Made by a program: the position numbers and the translations under genes. Positions 24,770 through 33,156 of a stretch of DNA of 64,000 bases are shown here, piece by piece; within the stretch, counting starts at the first letter, position 1; the number at the start of each line of letters is the position of its first letter. The notes below the pieces were generated by a model. The model worked only from the letters and a program-made list of their open reading frames with translations, ran no database searches and was not told where the DNA came from. The DNA comes from Gammaproteobacteria bacterium (lineage in GTDB: Bacteria > Pseudomonadota > Gammaproteobacteria > Ga0077536), in NCBI GenBank assembly GCA_016209015.1, contig JACQWY010000037.1:1-64000 (forward strand), written 5' to 3'.

Positions 24770-25198
24770 GCAACGGTCCTTGTGATTTTCGCGTTGGGCT
24801 TCCTGCACCAACGAACTAACTTCGCGACACGCCCCGAGAGTTGGGCTTCCTTCGTCAGCCCAACCTACGCTTGCTGAGACCGGGCGAATCACGATGCTTT
24901 CCTATGGCGCCAAAGTTTTAAAGAGTCTTCCGTATTGACCAAGCTGCACCCAGGCGCGCTCCTAAATGACGAAATGAGTTTCCGGCACTTAGGACGAAAT
25001 ATTCAACGGTCCGCCCCGCAATGTCTCTGTCTCTTGTGGGTCGAAACCGACCTTTTCAAGACTGGCATCATAGGTCCGTTTACCGGCCGCCTGCGAACCC
25101 AGAATACTCTTAATGCGGGCGTCGCCGCCGACCCTGCCGGTTCTCGATCACGAAGTTGCCGCGAAGACGACTACCTTATGAGGCACCACGGCGCACGC
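24770..25198. other. Intergenic region upstream of RAYT
   Basis: No gene supported. It contains a decayed hairpin copy at about 24793-24812 (GTTGGGCT retained, loop and second arm altered), the intact hairpin at 24840-24864, and a fragment (about 25030-25060, CTTGTGGGTCGAAACCGACC) related to the dispersed repeats at 25888 and 26434. Confidence 0.6.
24840..24864 (-). repeat. REP-like hairpin A4, upstream of RAYT
   Basis: Perfect 8-bp stem with loop GACGAAGGA read on the minus strand (plus strand GTTGGGCT, TCCTTCGTC, AGCCCAAC). It is the inverted partner of the copy at the RAYT 3' end, so the transposase gene is bracketed by convergent hairpins. Confidence 0.8.
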
Positions 25199-25828
25199 TC
25201 AGGGCGCACCTCCCGACGTACGGCTGCCAGTCGCTTTCGAGCGAAGTGCATTCAGGTAGTCGACGATGTCCGAGCCGTAAACCCAGACCGGGTCCGCATA
25301 GGTCGGAATGCGCATTACAAGGCCGTGCGGTCGAATTGAAACCCCTGGCCCGGACGGTAGCTCGATGAACTGCGACGGGATTTCGATCCAGTCTTCCCAG
25401 GATTGCGATGACATCAGCATCGCACCCGCAAATCCTTGCATGATTGAGTAAACGGTCCACTTCGAGTGGCACTTCTCGTACCTCTGGCGTTCAAGTGACC
25501 TGGAGATGGAATTGGTGGAAGCAAGTTCGCGGTATTCGCGTTCGGGCTTGGTAAGAAATAAGAGGTAGCGTCCTCCGAGTTCCAGACCGTCGATTCGCCC
25601 GAAATTTACCTCTGTTCCAGCGTCTCCCTTGAACGACTCTTCGATCTTTCCTTTGTATTGCCATCCGCATTCGAGGTCCGTCGGATCGATTGGCTCACCG
25701 TTCATTACTTGTACAGAGACCACGAGGTCGGCTTGCTCGAATAACCGCTCCATGGGCACACGATCGAGCCTTGTTCCGTGCGCACAGGTGGCATATACCA
25801 GCAGCGCGACTAGGCACGTACGACGCAT
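25199..25828 (-). CDS. Hypothetical secreted protein
   Basis: 209 residues with a cleavable signal peptide (MRRTCLVALLVYATCAHG). The mature part contains an ADLVVSVQV strand, then YKGKIEESFKGDAG and GGRYLLFLTKPERE, a pattern seen in small secreted proteins of gammaproteobacteria whose function is unknown to me. Two cysteines (ECGW and EKCHSKW) could form a disulfide. It stands alone among repeats and is less GC-rich than the core, consistent with acquisition. Confidence 0.65.
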   Translation of the reverse strand: MRRTCLVALLVYATCAHGTRLDRVPMERLFEQADLVVSVQVMNGEPIDPTDLECGWQYKGKIEESFKGDAGTEVNFGRIDGLELGGRYLLFLTKPEREYRELASTNSISRSLERQRYEKCHSKWTVYSIMQGFAGAMLMSSQSWEDWIEIPSQFIELPSGPGVSIRPHGLVMRIPTYADPVWVYGSDIVDYLNALRSKATGSRTSGGAP

Positions 25829-25887
25829 GTCGGCTCTCCTTCTCCGAAAGCGACGCTCGTCGCAACGGGGGAAATATCAATAAACGT

Positions 25888-25960
25888 CTCTTGTGGGTCG
25901 AGAACGGTATTCCCCGCCAAAGTGTAGGTGGTGCATCGGCCGCATAGCTGCCGTCGGAAC
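25888..25960 (+). repeat. Dispersed repeat C, copy 1
   Basis: Shares GGGTCGA-AACGGTATTCCC and CGCATAGCTGCC with the copy at 26434-26512, in the same order and spacing, with variable sequence between. It lies upstream of the secreted hypothetical gene and downstream of the GFA gene. Confidence 0.55.
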
Positions 25961-25981
25961 CGGCGAAGAATTTAACCCGAC

Positions 25982-26365
25982 TCAGATCTCAGATGCCCAA
26001 GGAAGCTTGTGGCGGCGGTATACGGCTTGAGTAGGTGGGAACTGGCCGGGATCGTCGAGGCTTCCGATTGTCACATCGATCCTCCCAGGCTGCATACTTC
26101 CAACCCACGAAATCGACGTTCCGCAGGTGCCACAGAAGGATCGCGTGACCCCTGGTGAGGAGACATAGCAAGCAAGCTCTCCGCGGGTAACGCGGAAATC
26201 TTCAATTGGAAGAAAAATCCAAGCGACAGACTGGGCGCCCGTGGCGCGGCGGCAATCGGGGCAATGACATACCAGTGCCTTCTCGGGCGCTGCAAGAACC
26301 TCGTACCTGATGGCTCCGCACATACAACCGCCTGTTGTAGGAGGCTCAATTCTCCGCTCTGGCAT
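25982..26365 (-). CDS. GFA-domain (glutathione-dependent formaldehyde-activating-like) protein
   Basis: 127 residues from the ATG at 26365 (MPERRIEPP); the open frame upstream is repeat translation. The zinc-binding cysteine pattern of the GFA/CENP-V fold is complete: GGCMCGAIRYEV, VCHCPDCRR and FCGTCGTSI. Members are small zinc proteins often annotated as S-(hydroxymethyl)glutathione synthase, an activity disputed for the family. The gene stands alone between two copies of dispersed repeat C. Confidence 0.88.
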   Translation of the reverse strand: MPERRIEPPTTGGCMCGAIRYEVLAAPEKALVCHCPDCRRATGAQSVAWIFLPIEDFRVTRGELACYVSSPGVTRSFCGTCGTSISWVGSMQPGRIDVTIGSLDDPGQFPPTQAVYRRHKLPWASEI

Positions 26366-26433
26366 GCAATCTTGACCTCGATCCCAAACAGAGCCCAGAA
26401 CGACCGCGAGACCCCCAACGCTTTGCACAGGCC

Positions 26434-26512
26434 GCCTTCGGGTCGAAAACGGTATTCCCTGTTGCAGTCTAGGCGGTCCGTTCTTCGGCGCATAGCTGCC
26501 ATCCGACTCTTC
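26434..26512 (+). repeat. Dispersed repeat C, copy 2
   Basis: Second copy of the unit at 25888-25960, sharing GGTCGAAAACGGTATTCCC and GCGCATAGCTGCC. It overlaps the region just upstream of the GFA gene. Confidence 0.55.
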
Positions 26513-26889
26513 CCCATGCACATGCCTGGACCTGATTTGTACGCGCAGTCTCGTAGGTCCGGTGACGAGCACGGAAGAGCCCAACGTCGTGCGCCGTCAC
26601 CCGCTGCCGCCCACTTCGTCATTCCCGCGAACCAGGTTCTGCGTCAGCACGGGAGCGCTTTCACGACACCTCATGACGCATGTCGTCCTTCGCTCGCCCG
26701 ACGTTCACCTCTCCCCGAAAATCCACCCCTCCAGGCTCAGCGCCACCGAGTCGGCACCACGATCAGCGCCATCGGAATGCACGACTTCGCCGTGACTTCC
26801 ATCAACGCGATGTGTTGTCGCCTTCGGATCGCGAGTGTCCGATTACGCCTGCGGCTGATCGGCCTACATTCGACGCCTCGCTCCGTTAC

Positions 26890-26924
26890 GAGTCATAGGA
26901 TCCATTGACGAAGGAAATGCATCA
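26890..26924 (+). repeat. Hairpin repeat (GACGAAGGA loop), second copy
   Basis: Same 35-nt unit as 9793-9827 with one change (GGATCCATT for GGATGCATT), which introduces a single mismatch in the 8-bp stem. The loop GACGAAGGA is unchanged. It also lies where low-GC accessory DNA passes back to core sequence. Confidence 0.75.
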
Positions 26925-27139
26925 GCCGACGCCGGGATACGGGCGATCGTGCGGCGAGAGCGGACCGGAACAGTCAATGCCGAAATAGATCCCGATATCG
27001 CTCATGCCGCAGTGTCCGATGCGGAAAACGGGTGCGCGCGTATCGTGGCCGGAAGAGCAGGCAGCGGTGGGAATCATGCGGCGCGCCGGCGACGCCGAGC
27101 GCGCCGGGCGCGGGCGGGAGGCGGAGCGCGGGGGCCGGA

Positions 27140-27388
27140 TCAGAAACCCATTTCCTGGCGCATCTTGTCTTCCGCCGCCTTCAATTCCGCTTCCTTGCGC
27201 TTCGCGCGGCGCACACCGAGCGCATCGGCACGATCGAGAGACTTCGCGATCGCCGAGAATGCGGCATCCTGTTCCGGGCCTGCTTCCATCTGCGCGGCGG
27301 TCTCGAGATTGGACATGTACTCGGGACGCTTCTTCGCCGGCTGCTTCCAGATCCTGAGTTTCAATTCATGAATGACTGTCTTGCTCAT
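27140..27388 (-). CDS. Small charged hypothetical protein
   Basis: 82 residues from an ATG with GGAAG upstream. It opens MSKTVIHELKLRIWKQPAKK and ends in a Lys/Glu/Ala-rich helix (AKRKEAELKAAEDKMRQEMGF). No signal peptide, cysteine or recognised domain. The composition and start are those of a real gene, but the family is unknown to me. It lies upstream of the NIPSNAP gene on the same strand with a 239-nt space between them downstream. Confidence 0.55.
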   Translation of the reverse strand: MSKTVIHELKLRIWKQPAKKRPEYMSNLETAAQMEAGPEQDAAFSAIAKSLDRADALGVRRAKRKEAELKAAEDKMRQEMGF

Positions 27389-27627
27389 GATGCTTCCAGA
27401 TTGAATGAGTAAGGGCGCCGTTGCCGGCATTCGAATCAAGTGGGAGAACGCGAGGTCCGATTGGAAACCGCACGGTCGGTGCGGGTGGGGAACGGGATCT
27501 TGATTCGAAGTTTCGGCCCGGGCGGGCAACGAACTGCGCCACCCGGATCCGATTATCCGCTATTTGGCCCGAATTGGAGAGACCCTTCTGTCAGTCCCTT
27601 CGCATTTCGTACGCCGGGCGAATGCGC

Positions 27628-27954
27628 TCACGGATGCGGGCCCCAGGGCGCGGCATTCAGGAGCTTCACTTCCTGCGCGACGAGCAGCGGCCGGATCTTC
27701 GGCGCGAACTCGCCGGTGAACTCGGCGTTGCCGTAGAGCGCCGCCCAGTGCGCGCGGCGATCCGCGTCGTCGTCGAACTTCCAGAGATGCACGAGCTGGT
27801 TGATCGTGCCGGTGTCTGCGACGAAGTAGCCGACGAGCTTCTTCGCTGCACCGCCGCGCTCCATGATCGGATAGCCCAGTTCCGAGTAGACCTTGACGAC
27901 GTCGGCCATCTTGCCGACCTGAACGGTATAGGTGCGTAGCTCGTAGAGCGCCAT
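27628..27954 (-). CDS. NIPSNAP family protein
   Basis: 108 residues from an ATG preceded by GGAGGAG. The opening MALYELRTYTVQVGKMADVV and the later VHLWKFDDDADRRAHWAALY are the defining ends of the NIPSNAP ferredoxin-like dimeric alpha/beta-barrel fold. The biochemical role in bacteria is unsettled. It follows ychF on the minus strand after 55 nt and may be carried at the end of that transcript. Confidence 0.9.
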   Translation of the reverse strand: MALYELRTYTVQVGKMADVVKVYSELGYPIMERGGAAKKLVGYFVADTGTINQLVHLWKFDDDADRRAHWAALYGNAEFTGEFAPKIRPLLVAQEVKLLNAAPWGPHP

Positions 27955-28009
27955 GGGGATCTCCTCCGTTACGGCTTGGGTGGGCGAAGCGCCGCGGGTC
28001 GCGCGGGTT

Positions 28010-29101
28010 TCAGACGTTGAACCTGAAATGCATGACGTCGCCGTCCTTGACGACGTATTCCTTGCCTTCGAGCCGGAGCTTGCCGGCATCGCGTGCGCCG
28101 GACTCGCCGCCGCAGGCGACGAAGTCCTCGTAAGCGATGACCTCGGCGCGGATGAAGCCGCGCTCGAAGTCGGTGTGGATGACGCCGGCCGCCTGCGGCG
28201 CGGTCGCGTTCGCCGGAATCGTCCAGGCGCGGCATTCCTTCGGACCCGCCGTGAAGTAGGTCTGCAGGCCGAGCAGCTCGTAGCCGGCGCGGATGACGCG
28301 ATCGAGACCCGGCTCCTCCAGACCCATCTCCTTCAGGAACTGCTCGCGCTCGTCGTCGGCGAGCGCCGCGAGCTCGGCTTCGAGCTGCGCGCAGATGACG
28401 ACGCTCTCCGAGCCCTGAGCGTGCGCGTAATCCGCGACGCGCTTCGTCAATTCGTTGCCTTCGAGATCGTGCTCGCTCACGTTTGCGATGTAGAGCACGG
28501 GCTTCGCCGTCAGCAGCGTGAGCTGCTTCACCGTGTTCCAGCCGAGCTCGTCGAGCTCGAGCGAGCGCACGGGCTTCACCTCGTCGAGCGCCTTCTGCAC
28601 GACGTCGAGTGCGGCGAGCCGGAGCTTGATGTCCTTGTCGCCGGATTTCGCCTGCTTCGCGTAGCGATCGATGGCGCGCGCGACCGTGTCGAGATCCGCG
28701 AGCGCGAGCTCGGTCTCGATCACCTCGATGTCGGAGAGCGGATCGATGCGGCCCGCGACGTGCACGATGTTCTCGTCCTCGAAGCAGCGCACGACATGCG
28801 CGATGGCGTGCGTCTCGCGGATGTGCGCGAGGAACTGGTTGCCGAGACCTTCACCCTTCGAAGCACCGGCGACGAGCCCCGCGATGTCGACGAACTCCAT
28901 CGTCGTCGGCACCACCTGTTTGGAGCCGGCGAGCTTCGCGACCTTCTCCTGGCGCGGATCGGGGACCGGCACCACACCGACGTTCGGATCGATCGTGCAG
29001 AACGGATAGTTCTCCGCGGCGATGGCGGCGCGCGTCAGCGCGTTGAAGAGCGAGGACTTGCCGACGTTCGGCAGTCCGACGATTCCGCATTTGAAACCCA
29101 T
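28010..29101 (-). CDS. ychF: Redox-regulated ribosome-binding ATPase YchF
   Basis: 363 residues, the normal length. An Obg-family P-loop ([15 protein letters not shown]), the [10 protein letters not shown] switch region, the NVSEHD base-recognition variant that favours ATP, and the C-terminal TGS domain ending [12 protein letters not shown] are all present. YchF binds the 50S subunit and is linked to oxidative stress. It lies directly downstream of pth, the order conserved in gammaproteobacteria. Confidence 0.97.
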   Translation of the reverse strand: MGFKCGIVGLPNVGKSSLFNALTRAAIAAENYPFCTIDPNVGVVPVPDPRQEKVAKLAGSKQVVPTTMEFVDIAGLVAGASKGEGLGNQFLAHIRETHAIAHVVRCFEDENIVHVAGRIDPLSDIEVIETELALADLDTVARAIDRYAKQAKSGDKDIKLRLAALDVVQKALDEVKPVRSLELDELGWNTVKQLTLLTAKPVLYIANVSEHDLEGNELTKRVADYAHAQGSESVVICAQLEAELAALADDEREQFLKEMGLEEPGLDRVIRAGYELLGLQTYFTAGPKECRAWTIPANATAPQAAGVIHTDFERGFIRAEVIAYEDFVACGGESGARDAGKLRLEGKEYVVKDGDVMHFRFNV

Positions 29102-29132
29102 GGGGACCTCGGGATGCTGGCCGCGTGCTGCG

Positions 29133-29714
29133 TCAGGACGCGCGGCGGTTCAAAGTGTTCATGACGATGTCGAATTCGCCGGAAACGATACGGGCGATTT
29201 CGGCGAGCGCGCGATCGATCGCGTCGTCGATCGGATCGCGCTCTTCGGCACGCGGCGGCTCGAGCACGTAGTTCACGACTTCGCGGGCATGGCCCGGATG
29301 GCCGATGCCGAGTCTGAGCCGCGCGAATTCCGCGCCTATCTGGCCCGTGATGTCGCGCAGCCCGTTGTGCCCGCCGTGACCGCCGCCGCGTTTGAGCCGC
29401 GCGGTGCCGGGCGGGAGATCGAGATCGTCGTGCACGACGAGGATCGCTGCCGGCTCGATCTTGAGATAGCGCGAGGCCGCCGCGACCGCCGTGCCGCTGC
29501 GGTTCATGAACGTCGACGGCTTCAGCAGATGCAGCGTGCCGCCGGCGAGCTTCGTCTGGCAGGCGTGGCCGTGGAACTTCGCTTCACGGCGGAACGCGGT
29601 GCCGGCCTGCGCGGCGAGACGATCGACGAGCCAGAAGCCGACGTTGTGCCGGGTGCGTTCGTATTCCGCACCCGGATTGCCGAGACCGACGATGAGATCG
29701 ATGCGCTCCGCCAC
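29133..29714 (-). CDS. pth: Peptidyl-tRNA hydrolase
   Basis: 193 residues. It hydrolyses peptidyl-tRNA released by drop-off, recycling tRNA. Signature [21 protein letters not shown] with the catalytic histidine, the later [11 protein letters not shown] aspartate, and GHNGLRDI are intact. It is flanked by rplY and ychF on the same strand, 31 nt before ychF. Confidence 0.97.
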   Translation of the reverse strand: MAERIDLIVGLGNPGAEYERTRHNVGFWLVDRLAAQAGTAFRREAKFHGHACQTKLAGGTLHLLKPSTFMNRSGTAVAAASRYLKIEPAAILVVHDDLDLPPGTARLKRGGGHGGHNGLRDITGQIGAEFARLRLGIGHPGHAREVVNYVLEPPRAEERDPIDDAIDRALAEIARIVSGEFDIVMNTLNRRAS

Positions 29715-29764
29715 GACTTCCGAGTCGCGTCAGTCGTGGCGGGCGCGCAGGCCTGGTCGGACGA

Positions 29765-30403
29765 TCAGGCGGCCGGGGCCGGGGTCGCGCCCGGCGCCGG
29801 CTCGGCGCCGTCGCCTTCCGCGGCGACGCGCGGGGCGTGGACGGAAACGACCGGCTGCGAGGCGTCGCCGTGATGGACGAGCACCGCGGCACGGACGCCC
29901 GCGGGCATCGCGAGATCGGAGAGGTGCAGCGTGTCGCCGACGTCCATGTTCGCGAGGTCGACCGTGATGTACTCCGGCAGATCCTTCGGCAGGCAGACGA
30001 TTTCGACGTCGCTCATCATGTGGCTGATGACGCCGCCGCTCTGCTTCACGCCGATGCAGTTCTCTTCGTTGATGAAGTGGATCGGCACGCGCATCTCGAG
30101 CTCTTCGTTCTCGTTGATGCGCTGGAAGTCCATGTGGATGACGAGCGGACGATAGGGGTGGCGCTGCAGGTCCTTCAGCACGACGCGCTCGGCACCTGCG
30201 GCCATGTTCAGCGTCAGGATGTGCGAATAGAAGGCCTCGTGCTCCGAGCGGCGCAGCACGTCATTGTGATCGACCTGGATTGCGGCAGGTTCCTTGTCGC
30301 CACCGTAGACGATGGCGGGGATCTTGCCGGCGCGACGCAGGCGGCGGCTCGCACCCTTGCCCTGCAGGTCTCGCGCTTGGGCGCTGAGTTCGAAAACGTT
30401 CAT
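29765..30403 (-). CDS. rplY: 50S ribosomal protein L25/general stress protein Ctc
   Basis: 212 residues: the long (CTC-type) L25 that binds 5S rRNA, with an extra C-terminal beta domain. It begins MNVFELSAQARDLQGKGASR and contains IPAIVYGG and RVVLKDLQRHP. The final ~25 residues are an Ala/Pro/Glu-rich tail. It lies between prs and pth. Confidence 0.96.
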   Translation of the reverse strand: MNVFELSAQARDLQGKGASRRLRRAGKIPAIVYGGDKEPAAIQVDHNDVLRRSEHEAFYSHILTLNMAAGAERVVLKDLQRHPYRPLVIHMDFQRINENEELEMRVPIHFINEENCIGVKQSGGVISHMMSDVEIVCLPKDLPEYITVDLANMDVGDTLHLSDLAMPAGVRAAVLVHHGDASQPVVSVHAPRVAAEGDGAEPAPGATPAPAA

Positions 30404-30485
30404 TTTGATATCTCCTGTTGATGTCTCTCTGACACGCGCTCCGGACCGGCCGCGACCAGTCGGCCCGTGACGCGATTCGGTGTGC

Positions 30486-31445
30486 TCAGTCGATGAACAT
30501 GGAGCTCAGCGACTGGCCGGAACTGATGCGGTTGATGCTCTCGCCCAAGAGGCCGGCCACGGAGAGCTGACGGATGCGCGGACACTGCGCGGCTTCCTCG
30601 GTCAGCGGAATCGTGTCGGTGACGACGAGCTCGTCGAGCTCCGATTTCTGGATGTTCTCGAGGGCCTTGCCCGACAGCACCGGGTGCGTGCAGTACGAGA
30701 AGACCTGGCGGGCGCCGTGCTCTTTCAGCGCCTTCGCGGCCTGGCACAGGGTGCCGGCGGTATCGACCATGTCGTCGACGAGCACGCAGGTGCGGTCGCG
30801 AACGTCGCCGATGATGTTCATGACCTGCGCCTCGTTCGCACGCGGACGGCGCTTGTCGATGATGGCGAGATCCGCGTTGTCGAGACGCCGCGCGACCGCG
30901 CGGGCGCGGACCACGCCGCCGACGTCCGGCGAGACCACCATCAGGTCCGAATGCTCGCGCTTCCAGATGTCGCCGAGCAGGACGGGCGAGGCATAGACGT
31001 TGTCCATGGGCATGTCGAAGAAGCCCTGGATCTGATCGGCGTGGAGATCGACCGTCAGCACGCGGTCCGTGCCGACGCTCGCGATCATGTTCGCGACGAC
31101 CTTCGCCGTGATCGGCACGCGCGCCGAGCGCGGGCGGCGATCCTGGCGGGCGTAGCCGAGATAGGGAATGACGGCGGTGATGCTCGCCGCCGAAGCGCGC
31201 CGCAGGGCATCGATCAGCACCAGCAGCTCCATCAGGTTGTCGTTCGTCGGCCGGCAGATCGACTGCAGCACGAAGACGTCGCGCGCGCGGACGTTCTCGG
31301 CGATCTCGATCATGATCTCGCCGTCGCTGAAACGGCCGACGGTGGCCTTGCCGAGCGGGATCTGCAGGTGCGCGGCGATCGCACGCGACAGCGCGGGATT
31401 GGAATTGCCCGCGAACAGCATCATGGCGGAGCGGCTGGAGATCAT
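30486..31445 (-). CDS. prs: Ribose-phosphate pyrophosphokinase
   Basis: 319 residues. It makes PRPP from ribose-5-phosphate and ATP for nucleotide, His and Trp synthesis. Family motifs: [65 protein letters not shown] and the PRPP loop [15 protein letters not shown] take the ATG at 31445; an internal start at MMLFAG is possible since the ribosome site is weak. It follows the tRNA-Gln gene, as in related genomes. Confidence 0.96.
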   Translation of the reverse strand: MISSRSAMMLFAGNSNPALSRAIAAHLQIPLGKATVGRFSDGEIMIEIAENVRARDVFVLQSICRPTNDNLMELLVLIDALRRASAASITAVIPYLGYARQDRRPRSARVPITAKVVANMIASVGTDRVLTVDLHADQIQGFFDMPMDNVYASPVLLGDIWKREHSDLMVVSPDVGGVVRARAVARRLDNADLAIIDKRRPRANEAQVMNIIGDVRDRTCVLVDDMVDTAGTLCQAAKALKEHGARQVFSYCTHPVLSGKALENIQKSELDELVVTDTIPLTEEAAQCPRIRQLSVAGLLGESINRISSGQSLSSMFID

Positions 31446-31597
31446 GCCTGATAACGTCCCAAATCTAATGAGCCCACCCACGGGCCGTCGCACACATCAC
31501 CGCGCGGGACGCTGGTCTGGCCCGGGCCTTCACGGGCCCGGCGGAGCGGCGCCGGCTGCGGTCTTCGTCTTCTCACCCGGCCGCGAGGCGCAGGGTT

Positions 31598-31672
31598 TGG
31601 CTGGGGAGCCAGGATTCGAACCTGGGAATGCCGGGATCAAAACCCGGTGCCTTACCGCTTGGCGACTCCCCA
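31598..31672 (-). tRNA. tRNA-Gln (anticodon TTG)
   Basis: 75 nt on the minus strand. Acceptor TGGGGAG pairs with CTCCCCA, G discriminator and encoded CCA; the anticodon arm CCGGG-TTTTGAT-CCCGG reads TTG (CAA codons); the T-arm CCAGG-TTCGAAT-CCTGG is standard. It sits between ispE and prs, its usual place in gammaproteobacteria. Confidence 0.97.
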
Positions 31673-31687
31673 ATGTATCGTCGCTGT

Positions 31688-32575
31688 TCAGCGTGGCGGC
31701 TCACCGTCGCGGGCGCGGTGCTCGGCCTCGAGCCTGTCCAGGAGCGGCGAACGGTTGCGCCGTCCGGCGGTGAACCACTGCCAGGCCGCGGGGAGCTCCC
31801 GTCCGGCGGCCTCGGCGGCCTCCCGGGTCGCGAAACAGGCGAAGACGCAGGCGCCGGTCCCGCTCATCCGGGTCGGCGCGTAGCGCGACAACCGGTCCAG
31901 GGCCTCGCCCACCGCGGGGTAGAGCCGCCGCGTAACGGGCTCGCAGTCATTATGACTCTCGGCCAGCGAAAAGCGCTGAATTTTGATGGCGGGCGTATTC
32001 CGTGTCAAATCAGGGTGTGTGAACACGGCCGCGGTCGGAACCTGGCAGCCCGGGAAGACGACGAGCACCGGCAACTCTTCCTGGTCGCAGGGCGTCAGCA
32101 GTTCCCCGACGCCCTCGGCCCAGGCCGCGACCCCGTGGACGAAGACGGGCACGTCGGCGCCGAGACCGAGGCCGAGCTGCGCGAGCGCGGCGGTGTCGAG
32201 GCCCGTTCCCCACAGCGCGTTCAGGCCGACGAGCACGGTCGCCGCATTCGAGCTGCCGCCGCCGAGGCCGCCGCCCATGGGCAGGACCTTCGCGACGTCG
32301 ATGTCGGCACCCCAGCGGGTGCCGGTTGCCTCCTTCAGCACGCGCGCGGCGCGGACCACGAGGTCGCTGTCGGCGGGCACGCCCGCGAGCTCGTTCAGGC
32401 GGCCGATCGTGCCGTCTTGGCGCAGGCGGAAAGAGATTTCGTCCCCGTAATCGAGGAACTGGAACAGCGTCTGCAGCAGGTGGTAGCCATCCGGACGCCG
32501 GCCGACGACATGCAGGAAGAGGTTGATCTTCGCGGGCGCGGGCCAGCCGCGGCTCAGGGTTTCACGGGCGTCCAT
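31688..32575 (-). CDS. ispE: 4-diphosphocytidyl-2-C-methyl-D-erythritol kinase
   Basis: 295 residues of the GHMP kinase family, catalysing the ATP-dependent step of the MEP isoprenoid pathway. PAPAKINLFLHVVGRRPDGYH and the glycine-rich LPMGGGLGGGSSNAATVL are diagnostic, and the C-terminal motif RMSGTGACVFA is intact. Its start overlaps the 3' end of lolB by 22 nt. Confidence 0.97.
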   Translation of the reverse strand: MDARETLSRGWPAPAKINLFLHVVGRRPDGYHLLQTLFQFLDYGDEISFRLRQDGTIGRLNELAGVPADSDLVVRAARVLKEATGTRWGADIDVAKVLPMGGGLGGGSSNAATVLVGLNALWGTGLDTAALAQLGLGLGADVPVFVHGVAAWAEGVGELLTPCDQEELPVLVVFPGCQVPTAAVFTHPDLTRNTPAIKIQRFSLAESHNDCEPVTRRLYPAVGEALDRLSRYAPTRMSGTGACVFACFATREAAEAAGRELPAAWQWFTAGRRNRSPLLDRLEAEHRARDGEPPR

Positions 32576-33156
32576 TGGGCGATCACCATCCTCAATTGCA
32601 GTTCACCGCGGGTGAGATAGAGCTTCGCCGGCAGGTCGAGGTCCGCGGCCCGGGTGTAATCGAGCACGCTCACGCGCCAGCCCGATTGCTCCATGTCCCT
32701 CAGCCGCCCGGTCGCGTCCGTGTGCAAGCCCTGCACCGGCGCGTCCGGCGCCGGCACGCCGCGCACCCAGTAACGCGCGCCGGCGACCGGCAGTGCCCAG
32801 CGCAAGTGCTCGGCCATGAGCGTCTCGACGTCGCGCGAGACGTAGCGGGCGCCGTCCGGGGTGAGCAGGGAGACCTGATCGGCGTCGCCGGCGAGTACGG
32901 CCGTGCCGCGGCCGAGCGGGGCGATGATGCGGAGCTCGAAGCGCGGGCCGTCCTGGTGCCAGCGGACCTGGGCGCTGCCGCCCTCGCCGCCGCGCTGGAT
33001 GGCGATGCGGCCCTCGACGTCGAAGCGTTCGACGGCCGCGACCGCCGTGCGGTGGAGCGTCCAGGCGTCGGTGCCGGGTGCCGGGCGGTTCGGGATCGTG
33101 CCGGGAGTGGCGCAGGCCGCGAGGACCGCGCAGAGCACCAGGGCCGCGCGCCTCAC
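32554..33156 (-). CDS. lolB: Outer-membrane lipoprotein LolB
   Basis: 200 residues. LolB receives lipoproteins from LolA and inserts them in the outer membrane. A GTG start overlaps the stop of the TPR gene (GTGA). The signal peptide ends in a lipobox (AVLAACATPG). Body motifs include FDVEGRIAIQ, VRWHQDGPRFELRIIAPLG and the C-terminal PAKLYLTRGELQLRMVIAQW. Although weakly conserved as a family, the position between a TPR lipoprotein and ispE is diagnostic. Confidence 0.92.
   Translation of the reverse strand: MRRAALVLCAVLAACATPGTIPNRPAPGTDAWTLHRTAVAAVERFDVEGRIAIQRGGEGGSAQVRWHQDGPRFELRIIAPLGRGTAVLAGDADQVSLLTPDGARYVSRDVETLMAEHLRWALPVAGARYWVRGVPAPDAPVQGLHTDATGRLRDMEQSGWRVSVLDYTRAADLDLPAKLYLTRGELQLRMVIAQWTPVKP

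Larger units (their letters stand above)
26366..27139. other. 774-nt gene-poor region with repeats
   Basis: No gene supported. It contains dispersed repeat C copy 2, a fragment CGTCATTCCCGCG around 26618 of the type that forms common proteobacterial intergenic repeats, and the 35-nt hairpin repeat at 26890. Around 27080-27140 the sequence becomes very GC-rich as core DNA resumes. Open frames exist in several phases but none has a family match or a good start. Confidence 0.6.

Noticed and set aside
24793..24812. Fifth REP hairpin near RAYT
   Set aside because: First arm kept, but the loop and second arm have decayed; not counted as a functional copy.
26922..27077. 51-residue minus-strand ORF starting MIPTAACSSGHDTRAP
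   Set aside because: Too short, ends inside the hairpin repeat, no family match.
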